A DNA stretch of 64,000 bases, taken from Haloferax massiliensis. GTDB lineage: Archaea; Halobacteriota; Halobacteria; Halobacteriales; Haloferacaceae. A program made the translations under genes and the position numbers. Below are positions 39,423-48,240 of this stretch, piece after piece. How positions within the stretch are numbered: the first letter of the stretch is position 1; each line of letters begins with the position of its first letter. Location of the stretch: the NCBI RefSeq assembly GCF_001368915.1, contig NZ_CSTE01000005.1:261897-325896 (forward strand). The letters run 5' to 3'. The notes under the pieces were generated by a model. That model ran no database searches and was not told the DNA's origin. It worked only from the letters and a program-made list of their open reading frames with translations.

Positions 39423-40405
39423 CCGGACCCGTCGCGCTCGCGGCGACCGACCTCCTCGCGGTCGGTTTCTCCGCGGCCGACTCCCTCGCGCCGCTCCTCG
39501 TGGTCGACGCGTTCACGGGGGTTTTCGACTGGTTCCTGACGGCGGTCGTCGGCGGCGCGTTCTCGTGGCTCGCCGGCGTCACCGGCCTCGACTTCCTCGG
39601 CTACCCCTACATGCAGCGGGCGTACCTCTCGGTGCTCTGCATCGGCGTCGTCGGCCCGCTCGTCGGGTCGTTCCTCGTCTACCGCGACCTCTCGATGGTC
39701 GGCGACACGCTCGCCCACACCGCCTTCGCCGGGGTCGCGCTCGCGCTCTTCCTCGACGCGACGCTCGGCCTCGCGGTCCCGCCGCTCCTCGGCGCGCTCG
39801 TCGTCGCGGTCGTCGCGGCGCTCGTCGTGCAGGCGCTCATCGAGTACACCGACGCCCGGAGCGACGCCGCGCTGGCGATGGTCCTGACCGGCGGCTTCGC
39901 CCTCGGGAGCGTGCTTATCTCGCTGACCGGCGGCGGCATCTCGGTGGGAATCAACCAGTACCTGTTCGGCTCGCTGGCGACCGTCTCGCGGGCCGACGTG
40001 GGTCTCCTCGTCTCGATGGGGCTCGTCGTCGTCGGCTCGGTCGCGGTCGCCTACCGGCCGCTCGTGTACGTCACGTTCGACGAGACGGCCGCCCGCGCGT
40101 CGCGGCTCCACGTCCGCGCCGTCAACACCCTCCTGTCGGTCCTCACCGCCTTCGTCGTCGTCAGCGCGATGCGAATCATGGGCGTCATCCTCGTCGCGGC
40201 GCTGCTCGTCGTCCCGGTCGTCACCGCCTCCCGACTCGGCCGGAGTTTCAAGCAATCGCTCCTCTACGGCGTCCTCGCGGGCGAACTCGCCGGTATCGTC
40301 GGAGTCACCGTGGCGTATCTCTACGGGCTCGCCGCCGGCGGGTCCATCGTCCTCGTCGCGCTCGCGGGCTTCGCCGTCGTCGCCGCCGGCCGCCGACTGG
40401 CCTGA
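39419..40405 (+). CDS. znuB: zinc ABC transporter permease (ABC-3 family)
   Basis: 328 residues, GTG start at 39419 forming a GTGA overlap with the znuC stop. About eight or nine transmembrane helices. The ABC-3 family blocks are present: RDLSMVGDTLAHTAFAGVAL (coupling region), LIEYTDARSDAALAMVL, and MRIMGVILVAALLVVP. An N-terminal extension of about 60 residues with an additional hydrophobic segment precedes the usual start of the family. Confidence 0.92.
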   Translation: MTGPVALAATDLLAVGFSAADSLAPLLVVDAFTGVFDWFLTAVVGGAFSWLAGVTGLDFLGYPYMQRAYLSVLCIGVVGPLVGSFLVYRDLSMVGDTLAHTAFAGVALALFLDATLGLAVPPLLGALVVAVVAALVVQALIEYTDARSDAALAMVLTGGFALGSVLISLTGGGISVGINQYLFGSLATVSRADVGLLVSMGLVVVGSVAVAYRPLVYVTFDETAARASRLHVRAVNTLLSVLTAFVVVSAMRIMGVILVAALLVVPVVTASRLGRSFKQSLLYGVLAGELAGIVGVTVAYLYGLAAGGSIVLVALAGFAVVAAGRRLA

Positions 40406-40599
40406 CTCCCGCGTTTCGACCCGCTCCCTCCCCCTCGCGTCGGCTACAGCCGTCTCGCGGCGGTCGGCGACAGGGGCCGGATAGGAGGGTTTCCACCGGG
40501 CCGACCGCCGCTGGGTCCGTCGGTCGCCGCGGTGTGGTATCTATCCTGCAATATCCGAATCAAATCCGTAAATTTCGGGCGTTTCGAACCGAATAGCGG

Positions 40600-40621
40600 C
40601 AATGTGGGATTATCCACATTG
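40600..40621. promoter_or_regulatory. 8-bp dyad upstream of the transducer promoter
   Basis: CAATGTGG and CCACATTG around GATTAT, perfect. The TATA-like TACTTATCA (40637-40645) follows and lies about 26 nt before the ATG, so the transcript is leaderless and the dyad occupies a classical activator/repressor position. Confidence 0.6.
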
Positions 40622-40666
40622 ATACCTTCTGCGAATACTTATCACTTTACTCCCACACGTTTTCGT

Positions 40667-41707
40667 ATGGAAATCGAGCGAAATGAACGGGAGTCCGCGG
40701 CCGGAGACGGGGACGTCTCCCGACAGCACGACGCGTATTCAGGCGGTGCCGCAGCGGCGGCGACCGACGAAGTTCTCGACGACGTGGACGACGTGGACGA
40801 CGCGACCGACGAAATCGGCACGGCCGTCGCCGAACTCTCCCGCGCCTCCGAGAGCGTGGCCGTCAGCGCACAGGAGATAAGCGACCTCGCGGGCGACCAG
40901 TCGACCAACATGCAGGAGGTCGCCGGCGAGGTGTCGAACCTGAGCGCCAGCGTCGAGCAGATAGCCTCCAGCGCCGACCAGACGAAGGCGATGAGCGACC
41001 AGGCGCGCGACCTCGCCGCCGAGGGTCGAAGCTCCGCCGACAACGCCGCGGACGCGATGGAGACCGTCGACGACGTGACCACCGACGTGTACGACGAAAT
41101 CACCGACCTCCGCGCGAAGGTCGACCAGATAGACAGCGTCGTCGAGGTGATAAACGACATCGCCGACCAGACGAACCTGCTCGCGCTCAACGCTTCCATC
41201 GAGGCCGCCCGCGCCGGGGAGGCGGGGGCCGGCTTCGCCGTCGTCGCCGACGAGGTCAAGAGCCTCGCCGAGCAGTCCCGCGACAGCGTCTCCGAAATCG
41301 AGGCGGTCGTCGGCGACATCCAGGAGACGACCGAGACGACCGTCGGCAACATCGAGGAGGCCAACGAGGAGGTCAACGACGGCATCTCGGAGGTCGACGC
41401 GGCCGTCTCCGCGCTCCGGAACATCGACGCCGCGGTCGGCGAGGCCGCCGCCGGCGCGGAGGAGGTCGCCCGCGCGACAGACCAGCAGGCCGCGAGCACC
41501 GAGGAGGTGGCGAGCCTCGTCGACGAGACCGCTCGGGGCGCGGAGGAGGTCGCCGGCGAAATCGACCAGGTCGCCGCGGCCACCGAAGAGCAGACGGCGA
41601 ACATCTCGGAGGTCGCGCTCCTCGTCGACCACATCGACGACGAGGTCGACGACCTCGAAGACGAACTCGACGCGGCGGAAGACGGGCTCTCCGCCCGGGG
41701 CGCGTAG
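40667..41707 (+). CDS. soluble methyl-accepting chemotaxis transducer
   Basis: 346 residues, ATG 40667. No transmembrane helix or HAMP; almost all coiled coil. The signalling tip [20 protein letters not shown] (about 190-210) is intact and is followed by [19 protein letters not shown]. The first 45 residues are acidic and may carry no sensor fold, so the input is unknown and may come through a partner. Followed with no gap by a CheW-like gene, which suggests a dedicated pair. Confidence 0.92.
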   Translation: MEIERNERESAAGDGDVSRQHDAYSGGAAAAATDEVLDDVDDVDDATDEIGTAVAELSRASESVAVSAQEISDLAGDQSTNMQEVAGEVSNLSASVEQIASSADQTKAMSDQARDLAAEGRSSADNAADAMETVDDVTTDVYDEITDLRAKVDQIDSVVEVINDIADQTNLLALNASIEAARAGEAGAGFAVVADEVKSLAEQSRDSVSEIEAVVGDIQETTETTVGNIEEANEEVNDGISEVDAAVSALRNIDAAVGEAAAGAEEVARATDQQAASTEEVASLVDETARGAEEVAGEIDQVAAATEEQTANISEVALLVDHIDDEVDDLEDELDAAEDGLSARGA

Positions 41708-42145
41708 ATGTCGCTCACCGACGCGCCCGACGGCGCGCCCGCGGAGCCGACGCAGGTGCTCGAATTCGAACTCGGCGAGGAGCGGTACTGCGTCGACCTC
41801 GACGCAGTCACCGAAATCATCGACCGCAAGTCCGCGCGCTCGCTGCCGGACACGCCGCCGCACGTCGTCGGCGCGATGGACTACCGGGGCGCGACGACGA
41901 TGCTCGTCGACACGGCCTCGCTCCTCGGCGTGGGCTCGAACCCCGACGCCTCCCGCGTCGTCGTCTTCGACGCCGCCGACGAGGAGGCGACCGTGTTCGG
42001 CTGGCTGGTCGACGAGGTCGACCGCGTGACGGAAATCGACCCCGAGACCGTCGACGACGCGCCGTTCGGCGACGAACTCACCCGCGGCGTCGTCAGGAGC
42101 GACGACGGCCTCGTCGTCTGGGTCGAGCCGCCGTCGGGCGAGTAG
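41708..42145 (+). CDS. cheW: CheW-like chemotaxis coupling protein
   Basis: 145 residues forming one CheW SH3-like domain: VLEFELGEERYCVDLDAVTEII, then HVVGAMDYRGATTMLVDTASLLG. It links transducers to CheA. ATG directly abuts the transducer stop. The usual Asn-Leu-Arg motif (NLRG) reads DYRG here, a deviation at the receptor/kinase contact. Probably specific to the adjacent soluble transducer; the main che operon is not in the window. Confidence 0.88.
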   Translation: MSLTDAPDGAPAEPTQVLEFELGEERYCVDLDAVTEIIDRKSARSLPDTPPHVVGAMDYRGATTMLVDTASLLGVGSNPDASRVVVFDAADEEATVFGWLVDEVDRVTEIDPETVDDAPFGDELTRGVVRSDDGLVVWVEPPSGE

Positions 42146-42193
42146 ACCGACTGCACCGTACTTTCTTGGGCGCTCCCGCGAACCAGTCTGACG

Positions 42194-43504
42194 ATGGGAA
42201 CCCGCCGCGACGCCGTCGATAGCTTCGATTCCTTCCGGCAGTTCGTCGGACTCGAACGCGACGTGCTCGTCCTCTCGGTTGCGATGTTCGCGTTCAGCCT
42301 CTCGTTCCAGATGACCGGGCGGTACGTCCCGGAGTACCTCCGGGTGCTCGGGGCCGGCGCGACCGTCGTCGGCCTCTACGGGAGCGTCGGCAACCTCATC
42401 GGAGCCTTGTACCCGTATCCGGGCGGCGCGCTCTCCGACCGACTCGGGTCGCGCCTCTCGCTCACGCTGTTCGGCACCGTCTCCTCGGCGGGCTTTCTGT
42501 TCTGGTTCGTCGCCCCGCAGGTCCCCGAGGTGACGCTCGCGGGCGTCTCGCTCGAACCGTGGCTCTGGATTTTCGTCGGCCTCTTTCTCACGCAGGCGTG
42601 GAAGTCGTTCGGCCTCGGCGCGACGTTCGCCATCGTCAAGCAGAGCGTCCCGCCGGAGCGGCTGGCGATGGGCTTCGCGAGCACCGAGATTTTCCGCCGC
42701 GTCGGCTTCCTCCTCGGGCCGCTCATCGCGGCCGCGCTGTTGGCGGCGACGGCGACGTTCGTCGAGGGCTTCCGGTACGTCCTCGTCGTCGCCGCGGCGT
42801 TCGGTATCGTCGCCACCGTGGCCCAGCACGTCCTCTACGACGCGCGAGAGGACTCGCTGGGCAAGTCGTTCGAGGGGCTTGCACAGCTCCGCGACGACCT
42901 CCGGTCGCTACCGGAGACCCTCCGCCCGCTCCTCGTCGCGGATACGCTCGTCCGGTTCGCCAACGGGATGGTGTACGTCTTTTTCGTCATCGTCGTCACG
43001 GAGTTCCTCGCCGTCGGCTTCACCGGGTTCGGGGTCTCGCTCCGGCCGGACGCCTTCTTCGGCGTCCTCCTCGGCGTCGAGATGGTCGTCGCGCTCCTGA
43101 CGAAGCTCCCCGTCTCGAAGCTCGCCGAGCGGACCGGACTCAAACCGGTCGTCGGCCTCGGGTTCGCGGTGTACGCCGTCTTCCCGGTCCTTCTCATCTT
43201 CGCGCCGGCGGACCAGTGGGTCGTCGTCGCCCTGTTTGCCTTCTCCGGGCTCCGGTTCGCCGGTCTCCCCGCGCATAAGGCGCTCATCGTCGGCCCGGCG
43301 GAGCGCGACGCCGGCGGGCGGGTGACGGGCGCGTACTACCTCCTGCGGAACACCATCGTCATCCCGAGCGCGGCGCTCGGCGGCTGGCTCTACGCGAGAG
43401 ACCCGACGCTCGCGTTCTCGGTCGCGTCGCTCGTCGGAACCGTCGGCGTGGCCTACTTCGCCCTGCGCGGGAAGGAGTTCGAGGCGTACGCCGGCGGGGC
43501 CTGA
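42194..43504 (+). CDS. major facilitator superfamily transporter
   Basis: 436 residues with 12 hydrophobic helices. The loop 2-3 motif reads PGGALSDRLGSRLSL (cognate of G-x3-D-R-x-G-R), and a second related loop LAERTGLKPVVGLGF follows TM8. A long charged central loop (YDAREDSLGKSFEGLAQLRDD) separates the halves. Substrate unknown; multidrug or metabolite efflux would be typical. Monocistronic. Confidence 0.88.
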   Translation: MGTRRDAVDSFDSFRQFVGLERDVLVLSVAMFAFSLSFQMTGRYVPEYLRVLGAGATVVGLYGSVGNLIGALYPYPGGALSDRLGSRLSLTLFGTVSSAGFLFWFVAPQVPEVTLAGVSLEPWLWIFVGLFLTQAWKSFGLGATFAIVKQSVPPERLAMGFASTEIFRRVGFLLGPLIAAALLAATATFVEGFRYVLVVAAAFGIVATVAQHVLYDAREDSLGKSFEGLAQLRDDLRSLPETLRPLLVADTLVRFANGMVYVFFVIVVTEFLAVGFTGFGVSLRPDAFFGVLLGVEMVVALLTKLPVSKLAERTGLKPVVGLGFAVYAVFPVLLIFAPADQWVVVALFAFSGLRFAGLPAHKALIVGPAERDAGGRVTGAYYLLRNTIVIPSAALGGWLYARDPTLAFSVASLVGTVGVAYFALRGKEFEAYAGGA

Positions 43505-43827
43505 CGCTCGGTTCGGGCATCGGTTCGGTGTCGGGTCGGTCGTCGCTTCGGCGGTCCGTTCGGGTGTTCGTTCGGCGGCCTGCCGGGTAATCGCCCCCGA
43601 GGTCGGCTCGGACGAGTCGGCTACCCGCCCCGCCGACTGCTCGTCGCCCGCGGCGTCTCGACCCACGACGCCTCGTTGAGTGAACTGAATCTCCCAATCT
43701 CCGGAGTGGGGTGGGCTTCGACGCGATTTTGCGGCACATTACGAGTCGAACCCCGCCGAGACGAGGGGGTCGTCGGCCCCGCTTTGACCACGCAAAGATT
43801 CAACTTGAATAACATACATCTTTGTTC
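43505..43827. other. intergenic region with G/T-skewed tract and promoter dyad
   Basis: The left 90 nt are a GTTCGG-rich, roughly 9-bp-rhythmic tract. The right end holds the promoter of the next gene with a dyad at 43798-43810. No gene seen. Confidence 0.5.
43798..43810. promoter_or_regulatory. ATTCAA-C-TTGAAT dyad
   Basis: Perfect 6-bp inverted repeat with a 1-nt spacer, 17 nt before the start codon of the F420/NADP-oxidoreductase-like gene; a possible operator. Confidence 0.45.
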
Positions 43828-44469
43828 ATGGACATCGGAATACTCGGCGCTGGCCGACTCGGTGGGACGTTGGCCCAACTCCTCGTGGAGGCGGGCCACG
43901 AGGTGGCGATAGCCAACGACAGCGGGGTCGAGTCGATGGCAGACCTCTCGGAGACGCTCGGCCCGCAACTGCGCGCGGTGGAACCGAAGCGAGCGATTCG
44001 GTTCGGCGACGTGGTCTTCCTCGCGATTCCGTTCCGAGAGCGCGACTCGCTGCCCGACGCGGACCAGTTCGCGGAGAAGATTGTCGTCGACGCGATGAAC
44101 CCCTACACGGAGAACTTCCACGTCATCGACCTCGGCGACGACACCTCCTCGGAGCTCGTCGCGGCCCAACTCCCGGACGCGAAACTGGTCAAGTCGTTCA
44201 ACACCATCCACTGGGAGACGTTACGCGACCTCGGACACCCGGACCTCCCCGAATCGGAGCGTCTCGCGGTGTTCCTCGCCGGCGACGACTCGGACGCCAA
44301 GGCGCGCGTCGCCGGCCTCATCCGCGATATCGGCTTCGGCCCCGTCGACGTCGGCGGTCTCGTTCCGGGCGGCGAACTACTGGAACCGGGGTCGGCCCTC
44401 TACAAACGCGAAATCACGGTCGAGGAGGCGCGGGAAACCGTCCGAACGCTTCGTGCTCGACAGGGCTGA
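43828..44469 (+). CDS. F420H2:NADP+ oxidoreductase-like protein
   Basis: 213 residues, ATG 43828 (an upstream in-frame TTG is rejected). Rossmann motif MDIGILGAGRLGGTLAQLLV at the N-terminus, then GDVVFLAIPFRERDSLPD, MNPYTENF, LVKSFNTIHWETL and a C-terminal dimer helix. Same fold as FNO, which moves hydride between F420H2 and NADP. The NADP-specificity patch is IANDSGVESM rather than a clear SR pair, so the cofactor choice is uncertain. Confidence 0.8.
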   Translation: MDIGILGAGRLGGTLAQLLVEAGHEVAIANDSGVESMADLSETLGPQLRAVEPKRAIRFGDVVFLAIPFRERDSLPDADQFAEKIVVDAMNPYTENFHVIDLGDDTSSELVAAQLPDAKLVKSFNTIHWETLRDLGHPDLPESERLAVFLAGDDSDAKARVAGLIRDIGFGPVDVGGLVPGGELLEPGSALYKREITVEEARETVRTLRARQG

Positions 44470-44561
44470 CCGTCGCCTCCGCGAAACTATCACGATTTTT
44501 GGTTGTGTATGGTGGCCACCAGATTGCTCTCGCGGATGTACCACTCCCGTATCCGTTCGAT

Positions 44562-44578
44562 TTCGTGACGTTCACGAA
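44562..44578. promoter_or_regulatory. TTCGTGA/TCACGAA dyad upstream of the HalOD1 gene
   Basis: Perfect 7-bp inverted repeat with spacer CGT. A TATA-like ATTTAA near 44604 follows; the gene starts at 44646. Confidence 0.5.
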
Positions 44579-44645
44579 TTACAACTGTTCACAAATAGCA
44601 TGGATTTAAGGGGCACCGTCGCACACAGACGCCTGTTAAGCACCC

Positions 44646-44960
44646 ATGATGGTACAGACGAACGACTGGAGGGATTCGCGCGTGACGTACGACGATGCGA
44701 CCGGGTCGTACCGCGTCGACCGCGATACTTCCGAACTCCTAAGCACGAATATTGTACTGAGTATTGCGGCAATCGAGGGCGTCCGACCGACGCAACTCCC
44801 ACCGCTCGCACAGACCATCGACCCCGACGCGCTCGAAGCGGTGTTCGACTGTTCTAACGACGCGCTCCTCTCGTTTTCGTACGCGGGCTACCGCGTGACG
44901 CTCGACGCCCTCGGTTCTATCGAAGTGGTCCCCATCGGCGACATCCAGCCCCTTCAGTGA
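44646..44960 (+). CDS. HalOD1-domain protein
   Basis: 104 residues (102 from the Met at 44652 region is also possible; ATG at 44646 and 44649). The body LSTNIVLSIAAIEGVRPTQLPPLAQTIDPDALEAVF is broken by no gap and continues with LSFSYAGYRVTLDALGSIEV, the halobacterial output domain 1 pattern. Stand-alone HalOD1 proteins are thought to act as signalling outputs linked to haloarchaeal regulators. No partner is adjacent. Confidence 0.82.
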   Translation: MMVQTNDWRDSRVTYDDATGSYRVDRDTSELLSTNIVLSIAAIEGVRPTQLPPLAQTIDPDALEAVFDCSNDALLSFSYAGYRVTLDALGSIEVVPIGDIQPLQ

Positions 44961-45104
44961 GGCGACGCGCCGCGTAACCGCCGACCACTTACCGCTCACT
45001 CACCCCGGCGAGCGGCAGCGCAGTCCCGCGGTTCGATGCGCCGGCACTGCGGTCCCCCCGCGCCCGCAGTAGGTGTCGCCTGACCGCCCGTTCGTGACAG
45101 TAGG

Positions 45105-45115
45105 CGAAACATACC
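45105..45115 (+). promoter_or_regulatory. BRE/TATA of glmM (leaderless)
   Basis: CGAAACATACC, a BRE-plus-TATA-like element about 30 nt before the glmM ATG, implying a leaderless mRNA. Confidence 0.5.
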
Positions 45116-45143
45116 AAAACGTCCCGTCACCGTCTCACACGGT

Positions 45144-46469
45144 ATGTTCGGAACGAGTGGAATCAGAGGTCCGGTTGGCCGAACCGTGACCGCCGAACTC
45201 GCCCTTCGAATCGGCCGCGCGGTCGGCTGCGACGCCTGTACCGTCGTCGTCGGACAGGACGCTCGACTCAGCGGCGACGTGCTCGCGGACGCCGTGAGCG
45301 CCGGCGTCCGCGAGTGCGGGGCGAACGTGGTCCGACTCGGCGTCGCCTCGACACCCACGGTCGCCCGCGCGGTCGGTTGGGCCGGCGCGGACGCCGGCAT
45401 CGGCATCACCGCGTCTCACAACCCCGCCTCGGACAACGGCCTGAAGCTCTGGACGCCGAGCGGCCGCGCCTTCGACAAGGCCCAGACGCGCGACATCGTC
45501 CACCGGCTCAACCGCGACGAGGTGTCGCTCGCCGCGTGGGACGAACACGGCGAAGAGCGCGAGTGGCCCGACGCGGCGGACCGCCACGTGAGCCACCTCG
45601 TCTCGTCGTTCGACGACCTCGACGGCGTCTCCGTCGCGTTCGACCTCGGCAACGGCACGGGCCGGGTCTCGGTCGACGCGCTCTACGAACTCGGCGCGAC
45701 GGTCAACACCATCGACGGCCAGCGGGACGGCCGGTTCCCCGCCCGCAAGAGCGAGCCGAACGCCGAGACGCTCACGGCGCTCCGCCGGACCGTCCCCGCG
45801 CTCGACGCGGACGTGGGGCTCGCCCACGACGGCGACGCCGACCGACTCGTCGCGGTAGACGAGACCGGTGCGTACGTCCCCGGCGACGCGCTCCTCGCGC
45901 TGTTCGCGCGGGACGCCGTCTCCCCGGGCGACGCCGTCGCCGTCCCCGTCGACACGAGCCTCCTCGTGCAGGACGTGGTCGAGGCCGCCGGCGGGCGCGT
46001 CACCTACACGCCGGTCGGCGACGTCCACGTCGCCGAGGCGGTCGCCGAGGCGGGCTACGTCTTCGGCGGCGAGCCCTCCGGCGCGTGGATTTGGCCCGAC
46101 GAGACGCTCGCGCCCGACGGCCACTACGCGGCGCTCACGCTCGCCGACCTCGTTGCCCGCGGCGCGCCGCTGTCCGAACAGGTCGCCGACCTCGGCGGGG
46201 CGGGCTACGCCACCCGCCGCGCGAGCCTCTCGTTCGACGACAAACACCAGGCGATGGACCGCATCGCCCGCGACATCCACGCGACGTACGACGACGTCGA
46301 CACCATCGACGGCATCCGCGTCGACACCGACGACGGCTGGTTCCTCGTCCGCGCCAGCGGGACCGAACCGCTGGTCCGCATCACCGCGGAGGCCCGCGAC
46401 GAGGGCGACGCCGACCGCCTGTTCGAGGACGTCCGCTCGCTCGTCGAGGGGGCACGCGTCGTCGCCTGA
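45144..46469 (+). CDS. glmM: phosphoglucosamine mutase GlmM
   Basis: 441 residues. Alpha-phosphohexomutase with all four active-site loops: phosphoserine Ser91 in TASHNPASDNG, metal loop DGDADR, sugar loop GEPSGAW, and phosphate loop RASGTEPLVRI. The GEPSGA form and the FGTSGIRGP start favour GlmM (GlcN-6-P to GlcN-1-P) over phosphomannomutase. Connects GlmS and GlmU encoded 5-8 kb downstream in the UDP-GlcNAc pathway. Monocistronic. Confidence 0.85.
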   Translation: MFGTSGIRGPVGRTVTAELALRIGRAVGCDACTVVVGQDARLSGDVLADAVSAGVRECGANVVRLGVASTPTVARAVGWAGADAGIGITASHNPASDNGLKLWTPSGRAFDKAQTRDIVHRLNRDEVSLAAWDEHGEEREWPDAADRHVSHLVSSFDDLDGVSVAFDLGNGTGRVSVDALYELGATVNTIDGQRDGRFPARKSEPNAETLTALRRTVPALDADVGLAHDGDADRLVAVDETGAYVPGDALLALFARDAVSPGDAVAVPVDTSLLVQDVVEAAGGRVTYTPVGDVHVAEAVAEAGYVFGGEPSGAWIWPDETLAPDGHYAALTLADLVARGAPLSEQVADLGGAGYATRRASLSFDDKHQAMDRIARDIHATYDDVDTIDGIRVDTDDGWFLVRASGTEPLVRITAEARDEGDADRLFEDVRSLVEGARVVA

Positions 46470-46550
46470 CTCACCGCCGTTTGTCGTCTCCCTCGCGCTC
46501 GCGGTGCCGCCGCTTTCGGTCGGTTCGAAAACAACGGACGCTCGGGTCGC

Positions 46551-46970
46551 TCAGAAGGAGTCGTCGGGGACGCGGACACCGTCGACGTACACCGACACGG
46601 CGTCCGTCGACTGGAAGTTGGTGACGTCGCCCGCGAACTGGTAGCGCCGCGAGCCGTCGCTGACGGTCCCCTCGGCCGCGGGACCGACCGTCCCGGTCGT
46701 GCTGAGCGCGCCGTTCGGCTGGAGTGGTGAGATGGACCCGCTGACCGTCACTTCGAACGAAGAGACGGAGCCGGTGCCGGCGACGACGAGTGTGTGTCCG
46801 TCGGCGTCGACCGACTCGTCGACCTGTTCCGTCGCCGAGCCGACCCCAGAGAACCCCGCGATCGCACCGGCGGCCGATACCGACCCGCACAGCGCGAGGT
46901 ACTTGCGTCTACCGACGTCGTCGTCAGTCGCCGTTTCTGGGTCCTGCCCGGTGGACCGTTCTCTTACCAT
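46551..46970 (-). CDS. Tat-exported haloarchaeal protein of unknown function
   Basis: 139 residues. A long charged N-region ends in GRRKYLALCGSVSAAGAIAGF, a Tat signal without a lipobox Cys, so the protein is probably released (cut near GSAT). The mature 90 residues are beta-rich (TLVVAGTGSVSSFEVTVSG, YQFAGDVTNFQSTDAVSVYVDG), resembling small cell-surface beta-sandwich proteins. No catalytic motif. Confidence 0.75.
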   Translation of the reverse strand: MVRERSTGQDPETATDDDVGRRKYLALCGSVSAAGAIAGFSGVGSATEQVDESVDADGHTLVVAGTGSVSSFEVTVSGSISPLQPNGALSTTGTVGPAAEGTVSDGSRRYQFAGDVTNFQSTDAVSVYVDGVRVPDDSF

Positions 46971-47615
46971 GTCTCAGGGGTTGCGGATTATGCCCATAAA
47001 TGTTGCGATAATTACATTAGTTGGAATACATGAATGTCTATCGATGATATTATTGCCGTTGTTACTGTTCGCATCACCGACGTGTTCTCGCGGTTCGGAC
47101 AACGTACAAAAACGCCCGAAAGCGTCGACTTATTCTCGAATTAATCCGATTCTTATTCTCGAATTAATCTCCGATTCTCGGTGCTGGAATGCACATATTG
47201 GATGTGACATTTTCCACGATAACCGAGTGTAATGAGTTCTGATATATCTCTCCGGGATGTGCGTCGAATCCGTGCCGTCCGCGGCCCGCACGTCGGCTCA
47301 CACCTCGAAATTTCGCCGGGTGAGACGGGCGAGGGCGGCGTCGAGCGTCACCCCGTCGCGTGGCGTGTCGTCGGTGGTCTCCGGTGGGACAAGCGACGGG
47401 GCGCCGACGACCACGGTCGCCGCCGGTCCAGCACCGACGCGGTCGCTGGGTCGACGCAGCTGCGGAAGGAGGAGGGACCGAACGAGACCGCGGGGACCGA
47501 TGCGGCCACCAGCGACGAGCAGTTCTCGTCTTCGGTTTCTTCCGGGGCGAGCGTCCCACTCTCGCCCGCGGGCGTTCGAACGGACGGTTCGTCTCTCTGC
47601 GGGGACGACGGCGTG
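46971..47615. other. gene-poor region, left part AT-rich with an 18-bp direct repeat
   Basis: 46980-47230 is AT-rich and carries CTTATTCTCGAATTAATC twice (47129-47146, 47152-47169). 47232-47615 is GC-rich with open frames on both strands, none convincing; a minus-strand frame at 47348-47674 overlaps the padR 3' end. Possibly a decayed gene. Confidence 0.45.
47129..47169. repeat. 18-bp direct repeat, period 23
   Basis: Two copies of CTTATTCTCGAATTAATC separated by 5 nt, in an AT-rich intergenic stretch. Confidence 0.8.
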
Positions 47616-47894
47616 TTATCCGAGGAACCCGACGCGTCGGTCTTCCCAGTCTCGGCGCTCGACGATGGACTCACGTCCCTTCTCGGACATCTCGTAGAAG
47701 TTCGTCCGACGGTCGTGTTGTCCCTTGTTGACGTACCCCTGTTCGACGAGGGCGTCGAGGTTCGGGTAGAGGCGACCGTGGTTCACCTCCCCGACGTCTT
47801 TGCTGATCATCTCTTTAATCTCCTGCCCGGACGGGCGCTCTGCGCCGGCGATCACGTACAGCAGGTCGCGCTGGAAGCCAGTCAGTTCGAACAT
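47616..47894 (-). CDS. PadR-family transcriptional regulator
   Basis: 92 residues, the minimal PadR winged helix: ELTGFQRDLLYVIAGAERPSGQEIKEMI, then GRLYPNLDALVEQGYVNKGQ and wing DRRTNFYEMSEKGRE. It lacks the long C-terminal dimer helix of classical PadR, as usual in haloarchaea. Start at 47894. A TATA-like TATACTGG region lies upstream. The divergent neighbour is a DUF7344 protein gene; targets unknown. Confidence 0.88.
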   Translation of the reverse strand: MFELTGFQRDLLYVIAGAERPSGQEIKEMISKDVGEVNHGRLYPNLDALVEQGYVNKGQHDRRTNFYEMSEKGRESIVERRDWEDRRVGFLG

Positions 47895-48240
47895 GTAGTC
47901 TCGAATCTAAGTATCGCCGTCATCGGGTATTGTTAGCCACCTCTATACTGGACAATTGGGTTCCTTACCGCCGTTGTCGCGAGTTTGCTCACGTTTCGGC
48001 CCGAGGGTTTTTCTCGAAACCGTTGAGATATGTAATCATCTCTGAGACCGAGATAACCCCCTCCCGCTGACGGTCTGCGCCCCGGTAACAATCGCGTGAA
48101 GATGAGCTTAATATCCGGTAGCGACCGACTCGGTGCCTCCCGGAAACGTCACGATAACAAAGGTCGGGTGTGGTGTAGTACGACCCAACCGGGTAGGGTC
48201 CCTCTTCACACCGCGTGCGGGACCACCCCCGCACACGACG
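47895..48240. other. divergent promoter region of padR and a DUF7344 gene
   Basis: Holds the motif TCTCTGAGACCGAGATAA (48039-48056) shared with the next paralogue's promoter, a TATA-like TTAATA near 48107, and a hairpin GTGCGGG/CCCGCAC (48215-48221, 48228-48234) just before the start. Confidence 0.5.
48039..48056 (+). promoter_or_regulatory. shared motif, copy 1
   Basis: TCTCTGAGACCGAGATAA; compare TCTCAGAACCGAGATAA at 48903-48919. Both precede DUF7344-type genes. Confidence 0.4.

Noticed and set aside
47348..47674. 108-residue minus-strand ORF overlapping the padR 3' end
   Set aside because: Ser/Pro/Arg-rich with no domain and overlaps a clear PadR gene; at most a decayed remnant.
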